The position numbers and the translations under genes were made by a program. From JBCCFW01 sp039029535 (GTDB lineage: Bacteria > Acidobacteriota > JBCCFW01): DNA of 62,495 nucleotides. The notes under the pieces are model-generated. The model saw nothing but the letters and a program-made list of their open reading frames with translations. It did no database searches and was not told the origin of the DNA. Where the stretch lies: positions 1-62,495 of the forward strand of contig JBCCFW010000024.1 of the NCBI GenBank assembly GCA_039029535.1, written 5' to 3'. Each line of letters opens with the position of its first letter. The stretch's first letter is position 1. Shown piece by piece: positions 42,504-51,685 of this stretch.

Positions 42504-42540
42504 GGTGGTGCGACCGTCGGGTCAAGACCGTCGCGCCACC
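42504..42540 (+). terminator. Hairpin after the peroxiredoxin gene
   Basis: An 11-bp stem with one wobble pair (GGTGGTGCGAC with GTCGCGCCACC) sits 16 nt after the stop. There is no T-run, so it may be a weak terminator. Confidence 0.45.
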
Positions 42541-42612
42541 GCCGAAAGGACCCCCGGGCTTCCCTGCGTCCGGCTCACCCCGAGCGGATCGCCGGGGCCC
42601 GGAGGCTGACCC

Positions 42613-45273
42613 GTGGGTCCTGCCCGACGACACGGACTGTTGGTCCTCGATTCAGAGGGCCGGGTCGAGAGCAGTTTCGGCTCCTGCGTGAGCTGGGGTG
42701 GGCAGGTCGACCCACTCCTTCCCGGCGAGCCCTTGCCCGAGGGTCTCTCCTGGTTGCCGAGGACCGACGGCAGCGTCACGCGCCGCGGCATCGGTGGTGA
42801 TCTCATCGCGCGCGCCTGGAGCCTCGGTGAGGGTCGACTCGGCATCGTGATCGGCCCGTCGGCCTGGCTCGGTGCGGGAAGCTCGGACGGGCCCGACCTC
42901 GACAGCCTGCCGGTTGAGGTTCTCGTCGTCGATCGACGCGGGATCGTTCTCCAGGCCAACCCGGAAGCCCACGCGCTCCACGGAGACCCTCCGGACGGAC
43001 TTCTCGGGCGACCCATCGGCGAAGCCCTTCGAGGTCCGGACTGGGTTTCGGAGCTCCTCCCCAAGCTGGACGAGGGAGAGGAGTGGGAGGGCGAGCTCCG
43101 CTGTCAGCGTCATCGCGGAGTGAGCCGGACGGGCCATGCGCGTCTGCGGGCGTTGCGAGACGACGACGGCGAGTTGCTGGCGGCCGTGGTCGTCATCGCC
43201 GATCAGAGTCGCACCGAGCGTGAGCTCGCCGAGCTGAGGCAACGCGTCCGTCAGCTCGAGATCGAGCACCAGCTCGAGGAGGACACGTCTGCGAACCTCG
43301 CGAGCCTCGTCGAAGATCTCGATGCTGCCAAGCACGTGGCCGAGCAGGCGATGCGGACGAAGAGCCAGTTCCTCGCGAACATGAGCCATGAGATCCGCAC
43401 GCCCATGAACGGCATCCTCGGGATGGCTGCACTGCTGGAGGACACCGAGCTCAGCGTCGAGCAGCGCGAGTACCTCGGGATGATCCAGCACTCGGGCGAG
43501 AACCTGCTGGCGCTGATCAACGACATCCTCGACTTCTCGCGCTTCGAAGCGGGGAAGATCGTGCTCCACCCGGAGCCGTTCTCACTCCGCGAAGCCATCG
43601 GCGCCAGCCTCGACGGCATCGCCTTGCGCTCGCATGCGAAGAACGTCGACTTCGTCGTGCACGTCGCGCCGCACGTCCCCGACGCTCTCCTGGGCGACTC
43701 CATTCGCTTCCAGCAGGTGCTCATCAACCTGGCAGGGAACGCCGTCAAGTTCACCGAGAAGGGCGAGGTCGCCGTGGTGGTGGACTGGGTGACTCAGGGG
43801 GGCCCCGAGCACCTCCACGTCGCCGTCAAGGACAGTGGGATCGGCATTCCGGCCGACAAGCAAGAGCTCATCTTCGACGTCTTCTCACAGGCGGACGGCT
43901 CGACCACGCGACGCTTCGGCGGAACGGGACTCGGCCTGGCCATCTGCCGTCAGCTCTCGGAGCTCATGAGCGGGCGCGTGTGGGTCGAGAGCACGCCCAA
44001 CGTGGGGAGCACCTTCCACTTCACCGCCTGTCTCCAGGCTCAGCCCGAGCAGCCTCGGCTCCTGCCCAAGCTCGAGGGACGACGGGTGATGCTCGTTCAT
44101 CGATCGCCGTCGTTCACGAGCTCACTCGACGAGATTCTCGGTGAGTTGGGGGCGGAGGTTCGGATCGCGTCAGATCTCCGGTCGGCGCGAGATGCGCTGG
44201 GGGAAGGAGGACTGGATCTCTGCTTCGTGCAAGCGGAGCTGGCCGAGGGAGCCCTCGACGAAGTGGTCGAGCTGGCCGCGGGCCTCGAGAGGGCGCCGGT
44301 GCTCATCGCGCTGACGCCCATGGGACGGCGGCGTGCGACTGAGCACGCGCGGTCCCTCGGCATCGAGCATCAGCTCCACGAGCCGCTCAAGGTCCCTGCC
44401 CTGGCGGGTGTCCTCCGCGACATCTTTGGTGGCGGAGACGCTCGAGAGGCCGTGCCCGGTCCAGGTAGCGGCACGGAGGGTGAGACGTCTCTTCGCGTGC
44501 TCCTGGCGGAAGACAACGCGGTCAACCAGACCTTCATTCGCCTCCTTCTCGAGAAGCGTGGCCACGTGGTGGTGGTCGCTGGTGACGGGCGTCAGGCGGT
44601 CGAGGCCGTGCGCTCGTCGGTCTTCGACGTCGTGCTGATGGACGTGCAAATGCCCGAGATGGACGGGCTCGAAGCGACCCGCGCGATCCGCGAGGAGAGG
44701 TCGTCCGAGCAGCTCCCCATCCTCGCCATGACGGCCCACGCCCTCCAAGGGGATCGGGAGCGCTGCCTCGAGGCAGGCATGGACGACTACCTCGGCAAGC
44801 CCGTGAGGCCCAAGGAGCTGCTGGCGCGGCTGGCCGGCCTGACCCGCCGTGAAGAGCTGCCTCGAGCCCTGCGCGAGGACGGCGCCGCGCCGGCGGTGTC
44901 GGAGAGCGCGCTGGAGCCCGCCTTGGATCGGGACGAGCTCTTCGATCGCATGTCCGGGCTCGCTGACCTGGTGGCCGAGATCGCCGAGCAGTTCCTGGAG
45001 GACAGCGACGAGCTTCACGAGGCCGTGGTGGCGGCCCTGCGTGCCGATGATGTCGGGGCACTTGGCGTGGCGGCCCACACCCTCAAGGGGGCCGTGGGGA
45101 ACTTCTGCGCCGAGCCCTGTCGCCGAGCCGCAGCCGAGCTGGAGGAGCTGTGCTCGCGTGGAAGCCTGGAAGGCGCCGCCGGGCTGGTGGAGCGGATCAC
45201 CGCCGAGCTGGAGCGGCTCAAGCCCGAGCTGGAAGCCCTCGTGGCAGAGGCGACCGCCGGCGTGAGTGAGTGA
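42613..45273 (+). CDS. Soluble hybrid histidine kinase with pseudo-REC, REC and Hpt domains
   Basis: This 886-residue kinase has no membrane segment. The order is: an N-terminal unknown region, a PAS domain at about 95-200, a coiled coil, HisKA with His259 (SHEIRTPMNG) and an HATPase with 'NLAGNAVKFTEKG' and 'FGGTGLGLAICRQL'. A degenerate receiver follows at about 490-610, without a phosphoacceptor Asp I can identify. Then comes an active receiver with Asp677 (LMDVQMPEMDG) and an Hpt with His822 (AAHTLKGAVGNF). This is a complete phosphorelay like BarA/TorS but cytoplasmic. A GTG start has GGAGG 7 nt upstream. No cognate regulator is adjacent. Confidence 0.93.
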   Translation: MGPARRHGLLVLDSEGRVESSFGSCVSWGGQVDPLLPGEPLPEGLSWLPRTDGSVTRRGIGGDLIARAWSLGEGRLGIVIGPSAWLGAGSSDGPDLDSLPVEVLVVDRRGIVLQANPEAHALHGDPPDGLLGRPIGEALRGPDWVSELLPKLDEGEEWEGELRCQRHRGVSRTGHARLRALRDDDGELLAAVVVIADQSRTERELAELRQRVRQLEIEHQLEEDTSANLASLVEDLDAAKHVAEQAMRTKSQFLANMSHEIRTPMNGILGMAALLEDTELSVEQREYLGMIQHSGENLLALINDILDFSRFEAGKIVLHPEPFSLREAIGASLDGIALRSHAKNVDFVVHVAPHVPDALLGDSIRFQQVLINLAGNAVKFTEKGEVAVVVDWVTQGGPEHLHVAVKDSGIGIPADKQELIFDVFSQADGSTTRRFGGTGLGLAICRQLSELMSGRVWVESTPNVGSTFHFTACLQAQPEQPRLLPKLEGRRVMLVHRSPSFTSSLDEILGELGAEVRIASDLRSARDALGEGGLDLCFVQAELAEGALDEVVELAAGLERAPVLIALTPMGRRRATEHARSLGIEHQLHEPLKVPALAGVLRDIFGGGDAREAVPGPGSGTEGETSLRVLLAEDNAVNQTFIRLLLEKRGHVVVVAGDGRQAVEAVRSSVFDVVLMDVQMPEMDGLEATRAIREERSSEQLPILAMTAHALQGDRERCLEAGMDDYLGKPVRPKELLARLAGLTRREELPRALREDGAAPAVSESALEPALDRDELFDRMSGLADLVAEIAEQFLEDSDELHEAVVAALRADDVGALGVAAHTLKGAVGNFCAEPCRRAAAELEELCSRGSLEGAAGLVERITAELERLKPELEALVAEATAGVSE

Positions 45274-45284
45274 TCCCTTGAGGG

Positions 45285-45327
45285 CCCAGAAAACACGAAA
45301 CCCCGCCAGGCCGGTGGCCGGGCGGGG
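45285..45327 (-). terminator. Terminator shared by converging genes
   Basis: A 7-bp CCCCGCC/GGCGGGG stem with an inner GGCC/GGCC pair lies between the kinase and the 45351 gene. On the minus strand it is followed by GTTTCGTGTTTTC, so it ends the minus-strand gene in particular. Confidence 0.7.
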
Positions 45328-45350
45328 TCGAGCGTGACGCGGTCGTGGTC

Positions 45351-46130
45351 TCAGTCGATGGCGGGCAGGATGACCGAGAGGAGGACGTTGTCGAGAATCT
45401 CCGGCAGCGTCTCGGAGTTGAGAGGCGGCAGCGAGGTCTCTTCTTCCTCGTCGGGAACGACGCCAGGAGTCGGCTCGGCCTCGTCGTTGTAGTCGTTGAT
45501 CATCTGCTCGATCTCGGGACCGAGCATCAGGGCGAGCTGATCGAGCTCCTGAATGACCACCGGGTCATCACAGGGGGAGGCGCGGGTGCCGGGCGCACAG
45601 TGAACCGTCGGCTCGTCGAGGAAGAGCTCGACGTTGCGCTCGAAGGCCACCACGCTGATGGTCTGGAGCAGGATGCCGGCGTCGAACCACTCGAGACCCA
45701 GGGTGTTGGTCTCGCCGTTGATGTCGCGGGCCGAGATGATGAGCCGGAGCTTCTTGACCTGAAGCTCCATGTGCTTCTTCCACACGCGGCGGATGTCACT
45801 AGAGCTGCCCGGGGGCAGCGTGCGCACGTGCTTGTCGGTCAGGAGGTCCGAGATGGCCTGGAGGGTGACGTGGATGTCACCGGCCCGCGAACGGCCGGAA
45901 GCGTACGGAGTGACGTTGGCCAGGGCCTCGTCGATCTCCGGATGCTCGGCTCGGAGCTCGCAATAGGGCCGGAAGTACGGGCTGGCCACGAGGGGACAGT
46001 CACCGATCTCGGGGATGTTCGGCACTTCCAGGACGACCGGATCTGGCGCCGGAAGGGGTCTCGCGAGGGCCGAGCCCACGAAGAGCACGGCGAGCGAAAC
46101 CGGCAGCAAAGCCTTGATGGTCTTCTTCAT
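45351..46130 (-). CDS. Secreted hypothetical protein
   Basis: This 259-residue protein has a signal peptide ending ALA and a strong ribosome binding site (AGGAGG, 6 nt from ATG). Residues 40-215 seem globular, with three or four Cys (one CDD, one CELR) that could form disulfides. The C-terminal 45 residues are Glu/Pro-rich and acidic, followed by a short hydrophobic end (LDNVLLSVILPAI). I do not recognise the family. Its good translation signals suggest it is made in quantity. Confidence 0.82.
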   Translation of the reverse strand: MKKTIKALLPVSLAVLFVGSALARPLPAPDPVVLEVPNIPEIGDCPLVASPYFRPYCELRAEHPEIDEALANVTPYASGRSRAGDIHVTLQAISDLLTDKHVRTLPPGSSSDIRRVWKKHMELQVKKLRLIISARDINGETNTLGLEWFDAGILLQTISVVAFERNVELFLDEPTVHCAPGTRASPCDDPVVIQELDQLALMLGPEIEQMINDYNDEAEPTPGVVPDEEEETSLPPLNSETLPEILDNVLLSVILPAID

Positions 46131-46587
46131 GTCGACCTCCTGCGACGGGCGACGGAACGTCGACCGACACCTGAAGTGGCCTGAACCTGCTCCCTACCGA
46201 GCTAGGATACCGTCTTCAGCGTTTCGACGCCAGCGATCTTCCAATTAGGAAATGCCGGCAACCGCCGCGACTTGCGGCACACCAGTTCGATCTGAGAGTG
46301 GATGACTCATCATGTCACTGTTTCTCTCCACGACCAAATCCCCCCCTCTGATTTTTCTGCTCAGAGGCGAGGAGCCCACCAGGAGAGCGGTCTGAGCCAT
46401 CTTGGCGAGGTCCCTGACGCCGGCTGAGGTGGGCGTGGTGAGGCCCGAGCCGAAGGTCTCAGGCCGGTAGGGAGGCCCGAAGGAGGGCCTGTTGGGCAGT
46501 GCTCACCCCATCGGATCATCGACCGGAGCGCTGATCGCCTGGAGCGAATTCCCAAGCTACCGCTGCAATCGCCCCTAATCGCAGTGG
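46131..46587. other. Intergenic region without a supported gene
   Basis: This 457-bp stretch contains the promoter side of the secreted protein at 45351. A hairpin CCTCTGA/TCAGAGG is at 46345-46367 and an AGGCCC/GGGCCT inverted repeat at about 46472-46489. Reading frames here lack the local codon bias. The GC-poorer part at 46200-46360 likely holds the promoter of the 45351 gene, but no clear -35/-10 pair is seen. Confidence 0.4.
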
Positions 46588-47856
46588 CTAACTCTGGCCT
46601 TGTCCTGGCCGACTCCGCGGGACTGCCAGGTCGAGCAGGGCCTTCGTGAGGCGCTCGGGATCGACCGCCTTCGTGGCGTCCGCTGGGGCCACGAGGGGCC
46701 GTCTCTCGACCGCGACGGAGAGGCGGTCCGCCAGGGTCTCCTCGACCGGCAGTCCGACGCAGCCCGTCGAGTCCGTGAGGACGACGTCGAGCAATCCGGC
46801 CCGCGGGCTCTCGGGAGGCAGGTCGGCCTGGAGCACCGCGAGCAGGCGCTCGACGGCGGATTCGGCGGTCAGGCCGAGCTGCTCGGGGTCGGCGCGGGTG
46901 TTCAGGACCAGGACCTTGGGGCAGCGCGCCGCGGCGATGGCCCGGCCGACGCCACTCGGCAGCAGGTTGGCCAGGACGCTCGAGTAGAAGCTGCCGATGG
47001 GGAAGACGAGCAGGCTGGCGTTCTCGATGGCTCGCGCCAGCTCGGGTCGCAGGTGAACCCGTGCCGGGCGCGGCTCGCTGAGGCTCTCGACCAGGCGGAG
47101 CTCGTCGATGGGTCGGTCGGGAGGGGGGCCTTCCCGGCCGGTCATGGCGTGCTGGCCGACGAGGCTTCGGCCGTCGTCGAGTCGAGCCAGGAGATGGAGG
47201 TCGCAGTCCGCGATGGGGCGCACGTGGGCCCGGATCTCGAGCCGCTCCCCGAGCTCTCGCACGGCCGCGTCGAGATCGCGGTCCGCCTCCAGGTAGAGCA
47301 CCGTGAGGACCAGGTTTCCGACAGAGGCCCGGCCGAGCGGGAACTCGTCGGGCAAGCGCTCGAGGCAGCGGGCCAGGCAGGAGCGCGCCCACGCGAGAAC
47401 GGCCGAATCGGCCGGTGTCGTCACGGACCACGTCTCGAGCTGCTGGCGGAGATCCGGGCCTTCGCCGGAGGGCAGGCGTCTCGCGAGGAAGCGGCGCAGC
47501 GCCTCCTGGCGAGGGGAGGCCAGCGCCAGCATGCGGTTGCGGAGGTCGCCGACCGCCGGCATCCGGAAGGCTCGGCGGAGGGGGCCCGAGCTCCCGCCCG
47601 AGTCGAAGGTGGTCACGAGGTGCAGGACGCCGGGCTCCGCGTCGGCCAGGACCGGAGCCGTGCGAGCCAGGGCGCTTCCTCCACTGAACAGGACGACGCA
47701 GCCGTCAGGAAGGTCGGCGCGCTCGGCCCCCGACAGCACCGACGTCCAGGAGGTCGTCGGTGCCACGCCCACGCTGGTGGCCGCGGTCCCCTGGCTGGAC
47801 CGGGGCTCGGCCGGATCCCGCTCGTGGGGCGGAGGGGCTGGCTCGCCGGAGCGCAC
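46588..47856 (-). CDS. CofD/YvcK-like protein, GAK-system type
   Basis: This 422-residue protein contains 'CVVLFSGGSALARTAPVL', 'TTFDSGGSSGPLRRAFRMPAVGDLRNRMLALA' and later 'PIGSFYSSVLANLLPSGVG'. These match the CofD/YvcK superfamily (2-phospho-L-lactate transferase fold, nucleotide-sugar binding in YvcK). The FSGGSAL and FDSGGSS phrasing resembles the GAK-system variant more than classical YvcK. That system usually comes with an ATP-grasp protein and HPr-kinase-like proteins, none of which are next to it. The GTG start is 2 bp after the stop of a secreted-protein gene. About 50 N-terminal residues look disordered. Confidence 0.85.
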   Translation of the reverse strand: MRSGEPAPPPHERDPAEPRSSQGTAATSVGVAPTTSWTSVLSGAERADLPDGCVVLFSGGSALARTAPVLADAEPGVLHLVTTFDSGGSSGPLRRAFRMPAVGDLRNRMLALASPRQEALRRFLARRLPSGEGPDLRQQLETWSVTTPADSAVLAWARSCLARCLERLPDEFPLGRASVGNLVLTVLYLEADRDLDAAVRELGERLEIRAHVRPIADCDLHLLARLDDGRSLVGQHAMTGREGPPPDRPIDELRLVESLSEPRPARVHLRPELARAIENASLLVFPIGSFYSSVLANLLPSGVGRAIAAARCPKVLVLNTRADPEQLGLTAESAVERLLAVLQADLPPESPRAGLLDVVLTDSTGCVGLPVEETLADRLSVAVERRPLVAPADATKAVDPERLTKALLDLAVPRSRPGQGQS

Positions 47857-47858
47857 GC

Positions 47859-48539
47859 CTAGCGGAGCGGGGTGGCGCGGCTTCGGCTGGCGGGAGCAGG
47901 GCGCGCGCTGCGCGACCCGGGAGCGGGTCCGGTGAGGACCAGCAGGGTGCCGAGGTCGAGCTTGGAGAGACTCTCCTTGAGTCGACCGAGCGCCGCCTCT
48001 CGGTCGGGTCCGGTGAGGCCCTGGACGGACGGGTGGCGGTTCAGCTCGGCCTCCCCGAGGGTCGGTGGCTGGAGCAAGGCGACGGGCTGGCGCCTGACTT
48101 GGGTCCCGTCGTGCCGGTGGGCGACGAGGAAGCCGTCCTTGGTGCGTGAGACCCGGATTTCACGCCGCTCCGGGTCCCGAGGGGCCAGGAGGAGCTCGGT
48201 GCCCTCGTGGTCGAGCCTCAGGCCGGCATCGTCCAGGCGGGCTCGGGCCTGAGAGCCCTGCGAGGCCGCGATCCACCGGTCATCACCGGGCGTGAGCGCC
48301 GAGAGGTCGAGCTCGACCTCGCGACCGTCGGCCCCTCGAAGAGTGGCGAGAACGACCGGGGGCATCGTGCCGTCCTGGTGCCTTCGCACGACGATGACGC
48401 GTTGCTCGCCCGTGGTCGCGTCGGTGACGAGCTGCTTGCTGATGAGGAGCGAGCGACCCTGGTCGGGCTCGGTGGCCAGGGAGGGGCTGCTGACAAGCAG
48501 GGCGATGGCGATGAGCAGGCAGGACGGACGACGACTCAT
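47859..48539 (-). CDS. Secreted hypothetical protein
   Basis: This 226-residue protein has a signal peptide (LLIAIALLVSSPSLATEP). Its body is beta-rich with 'LLISKQLVTDATTGEQRVIVVRR' and ends in an Arg/Ser/Pro-rich tail. The frame is open upstream to 49016, but only the ATG at 48539 gives a signal peptide. It is 2 bp upstream of the GAK-type CofD gene and likely cotranscribed. I do not recognise the family. Confidence 0.8.
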   Translation of the reverse strand: MSRRPSCLLIAIALLVSSPSLATEPDQGRSLLISKQLVTDATTGEQRVIVVRRHQDGTMPPVVLATLRGADGREVELDLSALTPGDDRWIAASQGSQARARLDDAGLRLDHEGTELLLAPRDPERREIRVSRTKDGFLVAHRHDGTQVRRQPVALLQPPTLGEAELNRHPSVQGLTGPDREAALGRLKESLSKLDLGTLLVLTGPAPGSRSARPAPASRSRATPLR

Positions 48540-48664
48540 GAGCACGATTCCCCGTCGAGGGCGCCGGCCCTCGATCTCGTGGTCATCGTCGTCCCTTCTG
48601 GCTGAGACTGCCAGTCCTGCCCACCGGCCTCGTCCGGCGGAGTGAGCGTGGACTAGCCGAGGGC

Positions 48665-48841
48665 TCAGGCCGCCAAGTCGATGTCTCGCAGGTAGCGCGG
48701 GAGGCTTCGCAGGAGCGAGTGCGCCTCGTAGTACAACGACCGCGTCGACCTGTGGCTTCCCCGCGCTCGCTGGATGCGGGCGCTCCGCGCGGCCTTGGTG
48801 ACCAGCACTTCCGACTGATGGGCTCTCATTGACATCCCCAC
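48665..48841 (-). CDS. Small basic protein (58 residues)
   Basis: A GTG at 48839-48841 has GGGAGG 7 nt upstream. The protein is helical and basic, with 'KAARSARIQRARGSH' and the end 'SLLRSLPRYLRDIDLAA'. ATG codons at 48835 and 48829 are alternative starts. Its length and lack of a known family keep confidence low, but the ribosome binding site and codon use support it. Confidence 0.5.
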   Translation of the reverse strand: MGMSMRAHQSEVLVTKAARSARIQRARGSHRSTRSLYYEAHSLLRSLPRYLRDIDLAA

Positions 48842-49127
48842 GATCACACCTCCCTGTGGCGAAATGGACTTGCCACGATCGCAATGAAAGCAAGCGTCGG
48901 GCCAAGTCTCGAGAAGAACCTACGCCATCCGTTGAGCCGCGTTTCAGGCATTTTCGAGTTTTCACGGTCACGAATCGCCACCAGCCCGAGAGCCCCATTT
49001 CATGCCAGGGTGGCATCGGGCTCCCAGGGTGGCTGCCATCACGGCGTGCTCGTCGACATGTCGTGTGAGAATCCGTCCCCTTCTCATCACGACCGCCCCC
49101 CGATCACTCGGCTCAGGAGCCCCTTTC

Positions 49128-50615
49128 GTGCGTCTCGTCTCACTGCTCGTTCTCACGTCTCTCGCCCTCTTCCCCGCTCCGTTCACCTCTGCCGAGACGG
49201 GTCATGCCGTGCGCTCGGAGACGGCCGGTCCCGCCTGGCTGCGTCGTCAGGCCGACGAGCATCGCCGCCACGGCGGCAGCGCCCGTCTCTCGGACCATCG
49301 GCGCAGCCGGACCGACCACGAGGGCTGCGTGGCCGCTCCGCCCTGCTCGGCCTTCGAGTGGGCGGTCGACTTCACCTCGGACCCGCTGGCAGGGGGCGAC
49401 CTCGTGATCGACGGTCCCGGCGACCCGGCGCAGATTTCGTGGGATGCCGAGGCCGAGGCGCTCCGTGTTCAGCTCGACTCCGGTGAGCCGTCCGTCCGGG
49501 CGAGCTGGGCCCTTCCGGGGACTCTCGACGGCAACGACGACTTCCGGTTCGGGGTCGTGATGACGCTCGAGGAGCTGATCGCCTCTCCCGCTGACTTCTT
49601 CCAGGTGGCGGTCGCCTTGCTCAACGGCACGACGACCGGTCTCAACCGCACCGGGACGGCGCCGATCTTCGGGGACGCCGACGTCTTCGACATGGTCGAG
49701 ATCACCTACTTCCCGAACGTCACGGCCTTTGGTGGACCCAGCCTGAGCCCCAGCATCTTCGGGAGCGAGCTGCCGGGCAGCGATGCCTTTGGCAACTTCG
49801 CCGGCGTGTTCGGTTCGGCCTCCGACCTGGGCGACAACCAGCCGCCGCTCATCGACGCTCTGCCCACCTGCGTCCCGCTCGAGCTCGTGGTGGAGCACTC
49901 GGCGGGGAGCGGCCTGCTGCTCACCTCGGTCCGCCGTCTCGATGGCCCGCGGTCGCGCGTTCTTTTCACGGGGCTCGTGCCTCTCGACCTGTCGGGGTTG
50001 CATGCCGCCGACACCTTCGAGCTCGACCGGGCCGCCGTCACGAGCTACTTCGATGCTGCCGACTTCGACCCGAGCACCGTCTCGCTGCAGGGCGAGATCC
50101 TCATCCACGAGCTGTTCGTGGAGGCACGAGGCGAGGCTCCGTGCACCGTCGCCGACTTCGACGGCCTGGCGGCGGGCACGCTGGTCACCGATCAGTTCGC
50201 CGGGCTGCTCGTGTCCGGGACGCGGCCGGTCCGCGTGTTCGACACGGGCCTGCCGACCTGTGGCGACGACGACCTCGCGACGCCCGGTGCCGGTCCGGGC
50301 AACGAGCTGAGTCGGGGTGGCGTGCTCGTCCTGTCCGAGGACGGACCCTGTCAGCCGGATGACGCCGAGGCGGGCGGGGTCCTGGTCTTCGAGCTCGAGA
50401 CGCTGAGCCGGGTCGGGTGGATCGGTCTCCTCGACATCGACGAGGCCGGGGGCTCGGTCCGGGCGCTGCGAGGTGACCAGGTCGTGGCCGAGCTTCCGAT
50501 CCCGGCGCTCGGGGACGGATCCTGGCAAGCGGTCGCGCTCGACGCCTGCGGCGTGGACCGTGTCGAGGTGGAGTTGGCCGGAAGTGGTGCGGTGACCGAT
50601 CTCGCCTGCGATTGA
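49128..50615 (+). CDS. Secreted protein sharing its C-terminal domain with the 29244 gene product
   Basis: A GTG with AGGAG 8 nt upstream gives 495 residues with a signal peptide (VRLVSLLVLTSLALFPAPFTSA). Residues about 70-330 form a beta domain resembling a laminin G/choice-of-anchor fold. From about residue 368 the sequence 'VFDTGLPTCGDDDLATPG...GPCQPDDAEAGGVLVF' and 'GSVRAL...GDGSW...GVDRVEVELAGSGAVTDLACD' matches the C-terminus of the protein at 29244. The domain resembles an exported type found in many environmental bacteria ('GNVLIISEDGDS.DPDD..GG'). The longer upstream frame has no signal peptide and is not supported. Confidence 0.85.
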   Translation: MRLVSLLVLTSLALFPAPFTSAETGHAVRSETAGPAWLRRQADEHRRHGGSARLSDHRRSRTDHEGCVAAPPCSAFEWAVDFTSDPLAGGDLVIDGPGDPAQISWDAEAEALRVQLDSGEPSVRASWALPGTLDGNDDFRFGVVMTLEELIASPADFFQVAVALLNGTTTGLNRTGTAPIFGDADVFDMVEITYFPNVTAFGGPSLSPSIFGSELPGSDAFGNFAGVFGSASDLGDNQPPLIDALPTCVPLELVVEHSAGSGLLLTSVRRLDGPRSRVLFTGLVPLDLSGLHAADTFELDRAAVTSYFDAADFDPSTVSLQGEILIHELFVEARGEAPCTVADFDGLAAGTLVTDQFAGLLVSGTRPVRVFDTGLPTCGDDDLATPGAGPGNELSRGGVLVLSEDGPCQPDDAEAGGVLVFELETLSRVGWIGLLDIDEAGGSVRALRGDQVVAELPIPALGDGSWQAVALDACGVDRVEVELAGSGAVTDLACD

Positions 50616-50962
50616 GGCGTCTCAGGTCGGTTCGGTAGGTCCCTGCCCGCCATGGGGGCAGAAGGTGACCGCCCCCACGTCGATGGGTGTTTTTCTATTC
50701 ACCGATGGGGCCTGACTGGCCCCATCGCGTGGCCGCAGTCGTGGTCTGGCCTGACCCTTGCTTTGACGGGGGGCATGACCGAGGCCAACTGCACCAAGTC
50801 CCCCCTCGACCTCCGGACAGCCGCAATCCCGCGGATTGCGGCCCGGGGGCGCGTTGACGGCGATGGGGTCGGGTTCTTACCTTTAATGGATCCGAGCCCC
50901 GCTCTCTCCCTGCCTCGCGCGACCTCATTCCACGTCGCGCGCCTCCGTCCGGAGACACGCCC
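50616..50962 (+). promoter_or_regulatory. Pseudopilin operon upstream region with promoter
   Basis: This 347-bp gap ahead of the pseudopilin cluster contains TTGACG (50854-50859) and TACCTT (50878-50883) with an 18-nt spacer, a plausible sigma70 promoter 80 bp before the first gene. Just upstream is the perfect 8-bp hairpin CCGCAATC/GATTGCGG (50821-50841). Another inverted repeat, GGGGCC/GGCCCC, is at about 50705-50722 and may terminate the upstream gene. No riboswitch match is seen. Confidence 0.5.
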
Positions 50963-51685
50963 ATGAACAGCAAGTCGAGCCCTCGCCGCCGCCGTGACCA
51001 AGGTGGCTGGTCGTTGACCGAGATGCTGGCGGTGGTCGCCTTGATCGGCGTCATCACGACGATGAGCCTCGGCGCCATGAACGAGAACCGGCGTCGTGCT
51101 GCCGTGGTCGAAGCGGCGCGCCAGTTCCGTCTCTACGTGACGAGAGCGCGGATGCAGGCGGTCTACCAGGGGCGTCCGTACTTCGTGGTCTTCGATCCCG
51201 ACCCGGACACCGGCGTGACGGGCGAGGGCCCTCGGATCAGCCTCGTGGTCGACACCAACCGGAACGGCAGGCTCGAGAGCGATGAGCTCCAGTTGCGGTG
51301 GGAGCGCGGCGTCGACGACGAGGACTCGACCACCGGTGGTGGCTTGGTCGAGTTCCACGCACTGTCGGGAGCGGTGGCCCTCGACCTGCGCACCTTCGGC
51401 TCGATCACCGACCCCAACGGGGGAACGGACCTCACCGAGGCCTGGGACATCGAGCTGCCCGACAGCGCGGCGGGCTGGGGCTCGGCGCGGCGCGGCGTGA
51501 TGGTCAACCCTCGCGGGAACATCATGACGGGTGAGACCGTGCCGCAGATCATCACGGCGGGGGCGGCCGTCTTCACCGACGCGACCGGTCGCGCCAGCGC
51601 GGTGAGCATCCGCGGGGGAATGGGTCACGTCCGTGCCTACTACATGCCTGAAGTGAGCAGCACTGCTGACTGGATCAAGCTATGA
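50963..51685 (+). CDS. GspH/FimT-like pseudopilin
   Basis: This 240-residue protein starts with a prepilin leader ending GG, then WSLTEMLAVVALIGVITTMS. The Glu at +5 is present and +1 is Trp instead of the usual Phe. The body resembles GspH/FimT minor pseudopilins: 'ARQFRLYVTRARMQAVYQGRPYFVVF'. It includes 'DTNRNGRLESDE', which fits an EF-hand-like calcium loop. It likely initiates a short pilus or pseudopilus. The stop overlaps the next start by 4 bp (ATGA at 51682-51685). Confidence 0.88.
   Translation: MNSKSSPRRRRDQGGWSLTEMLAVVALIGVITTMSLGAMNENRRRAAVVEAARQFRLYVTRARMQAVYQGRPYFVVFDPDPDTGVTGEGPRISLVVDTNRNGRLESDELQLRWERGVDDEDSTTGGGLVEFHALSGAVALDLRTFGSITDPNGGTDLTEAWDIELPDSAAGWGSARRGVMVNPRGNIMTGETVPQIITAGAAVFTDATGRASAVSIRGGMGHVRAYYMPEVSSTADWIKL

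Noticed and set aside
50640..50962. c-di-GMP riboswitch (GEMM) ahead of the pseudopilin operon
   Set aside because: Such riboswitches can precede pilin genes, but I could not find the conserved GEMM core. Only simple hairpins and a promoter-like pair are visible.
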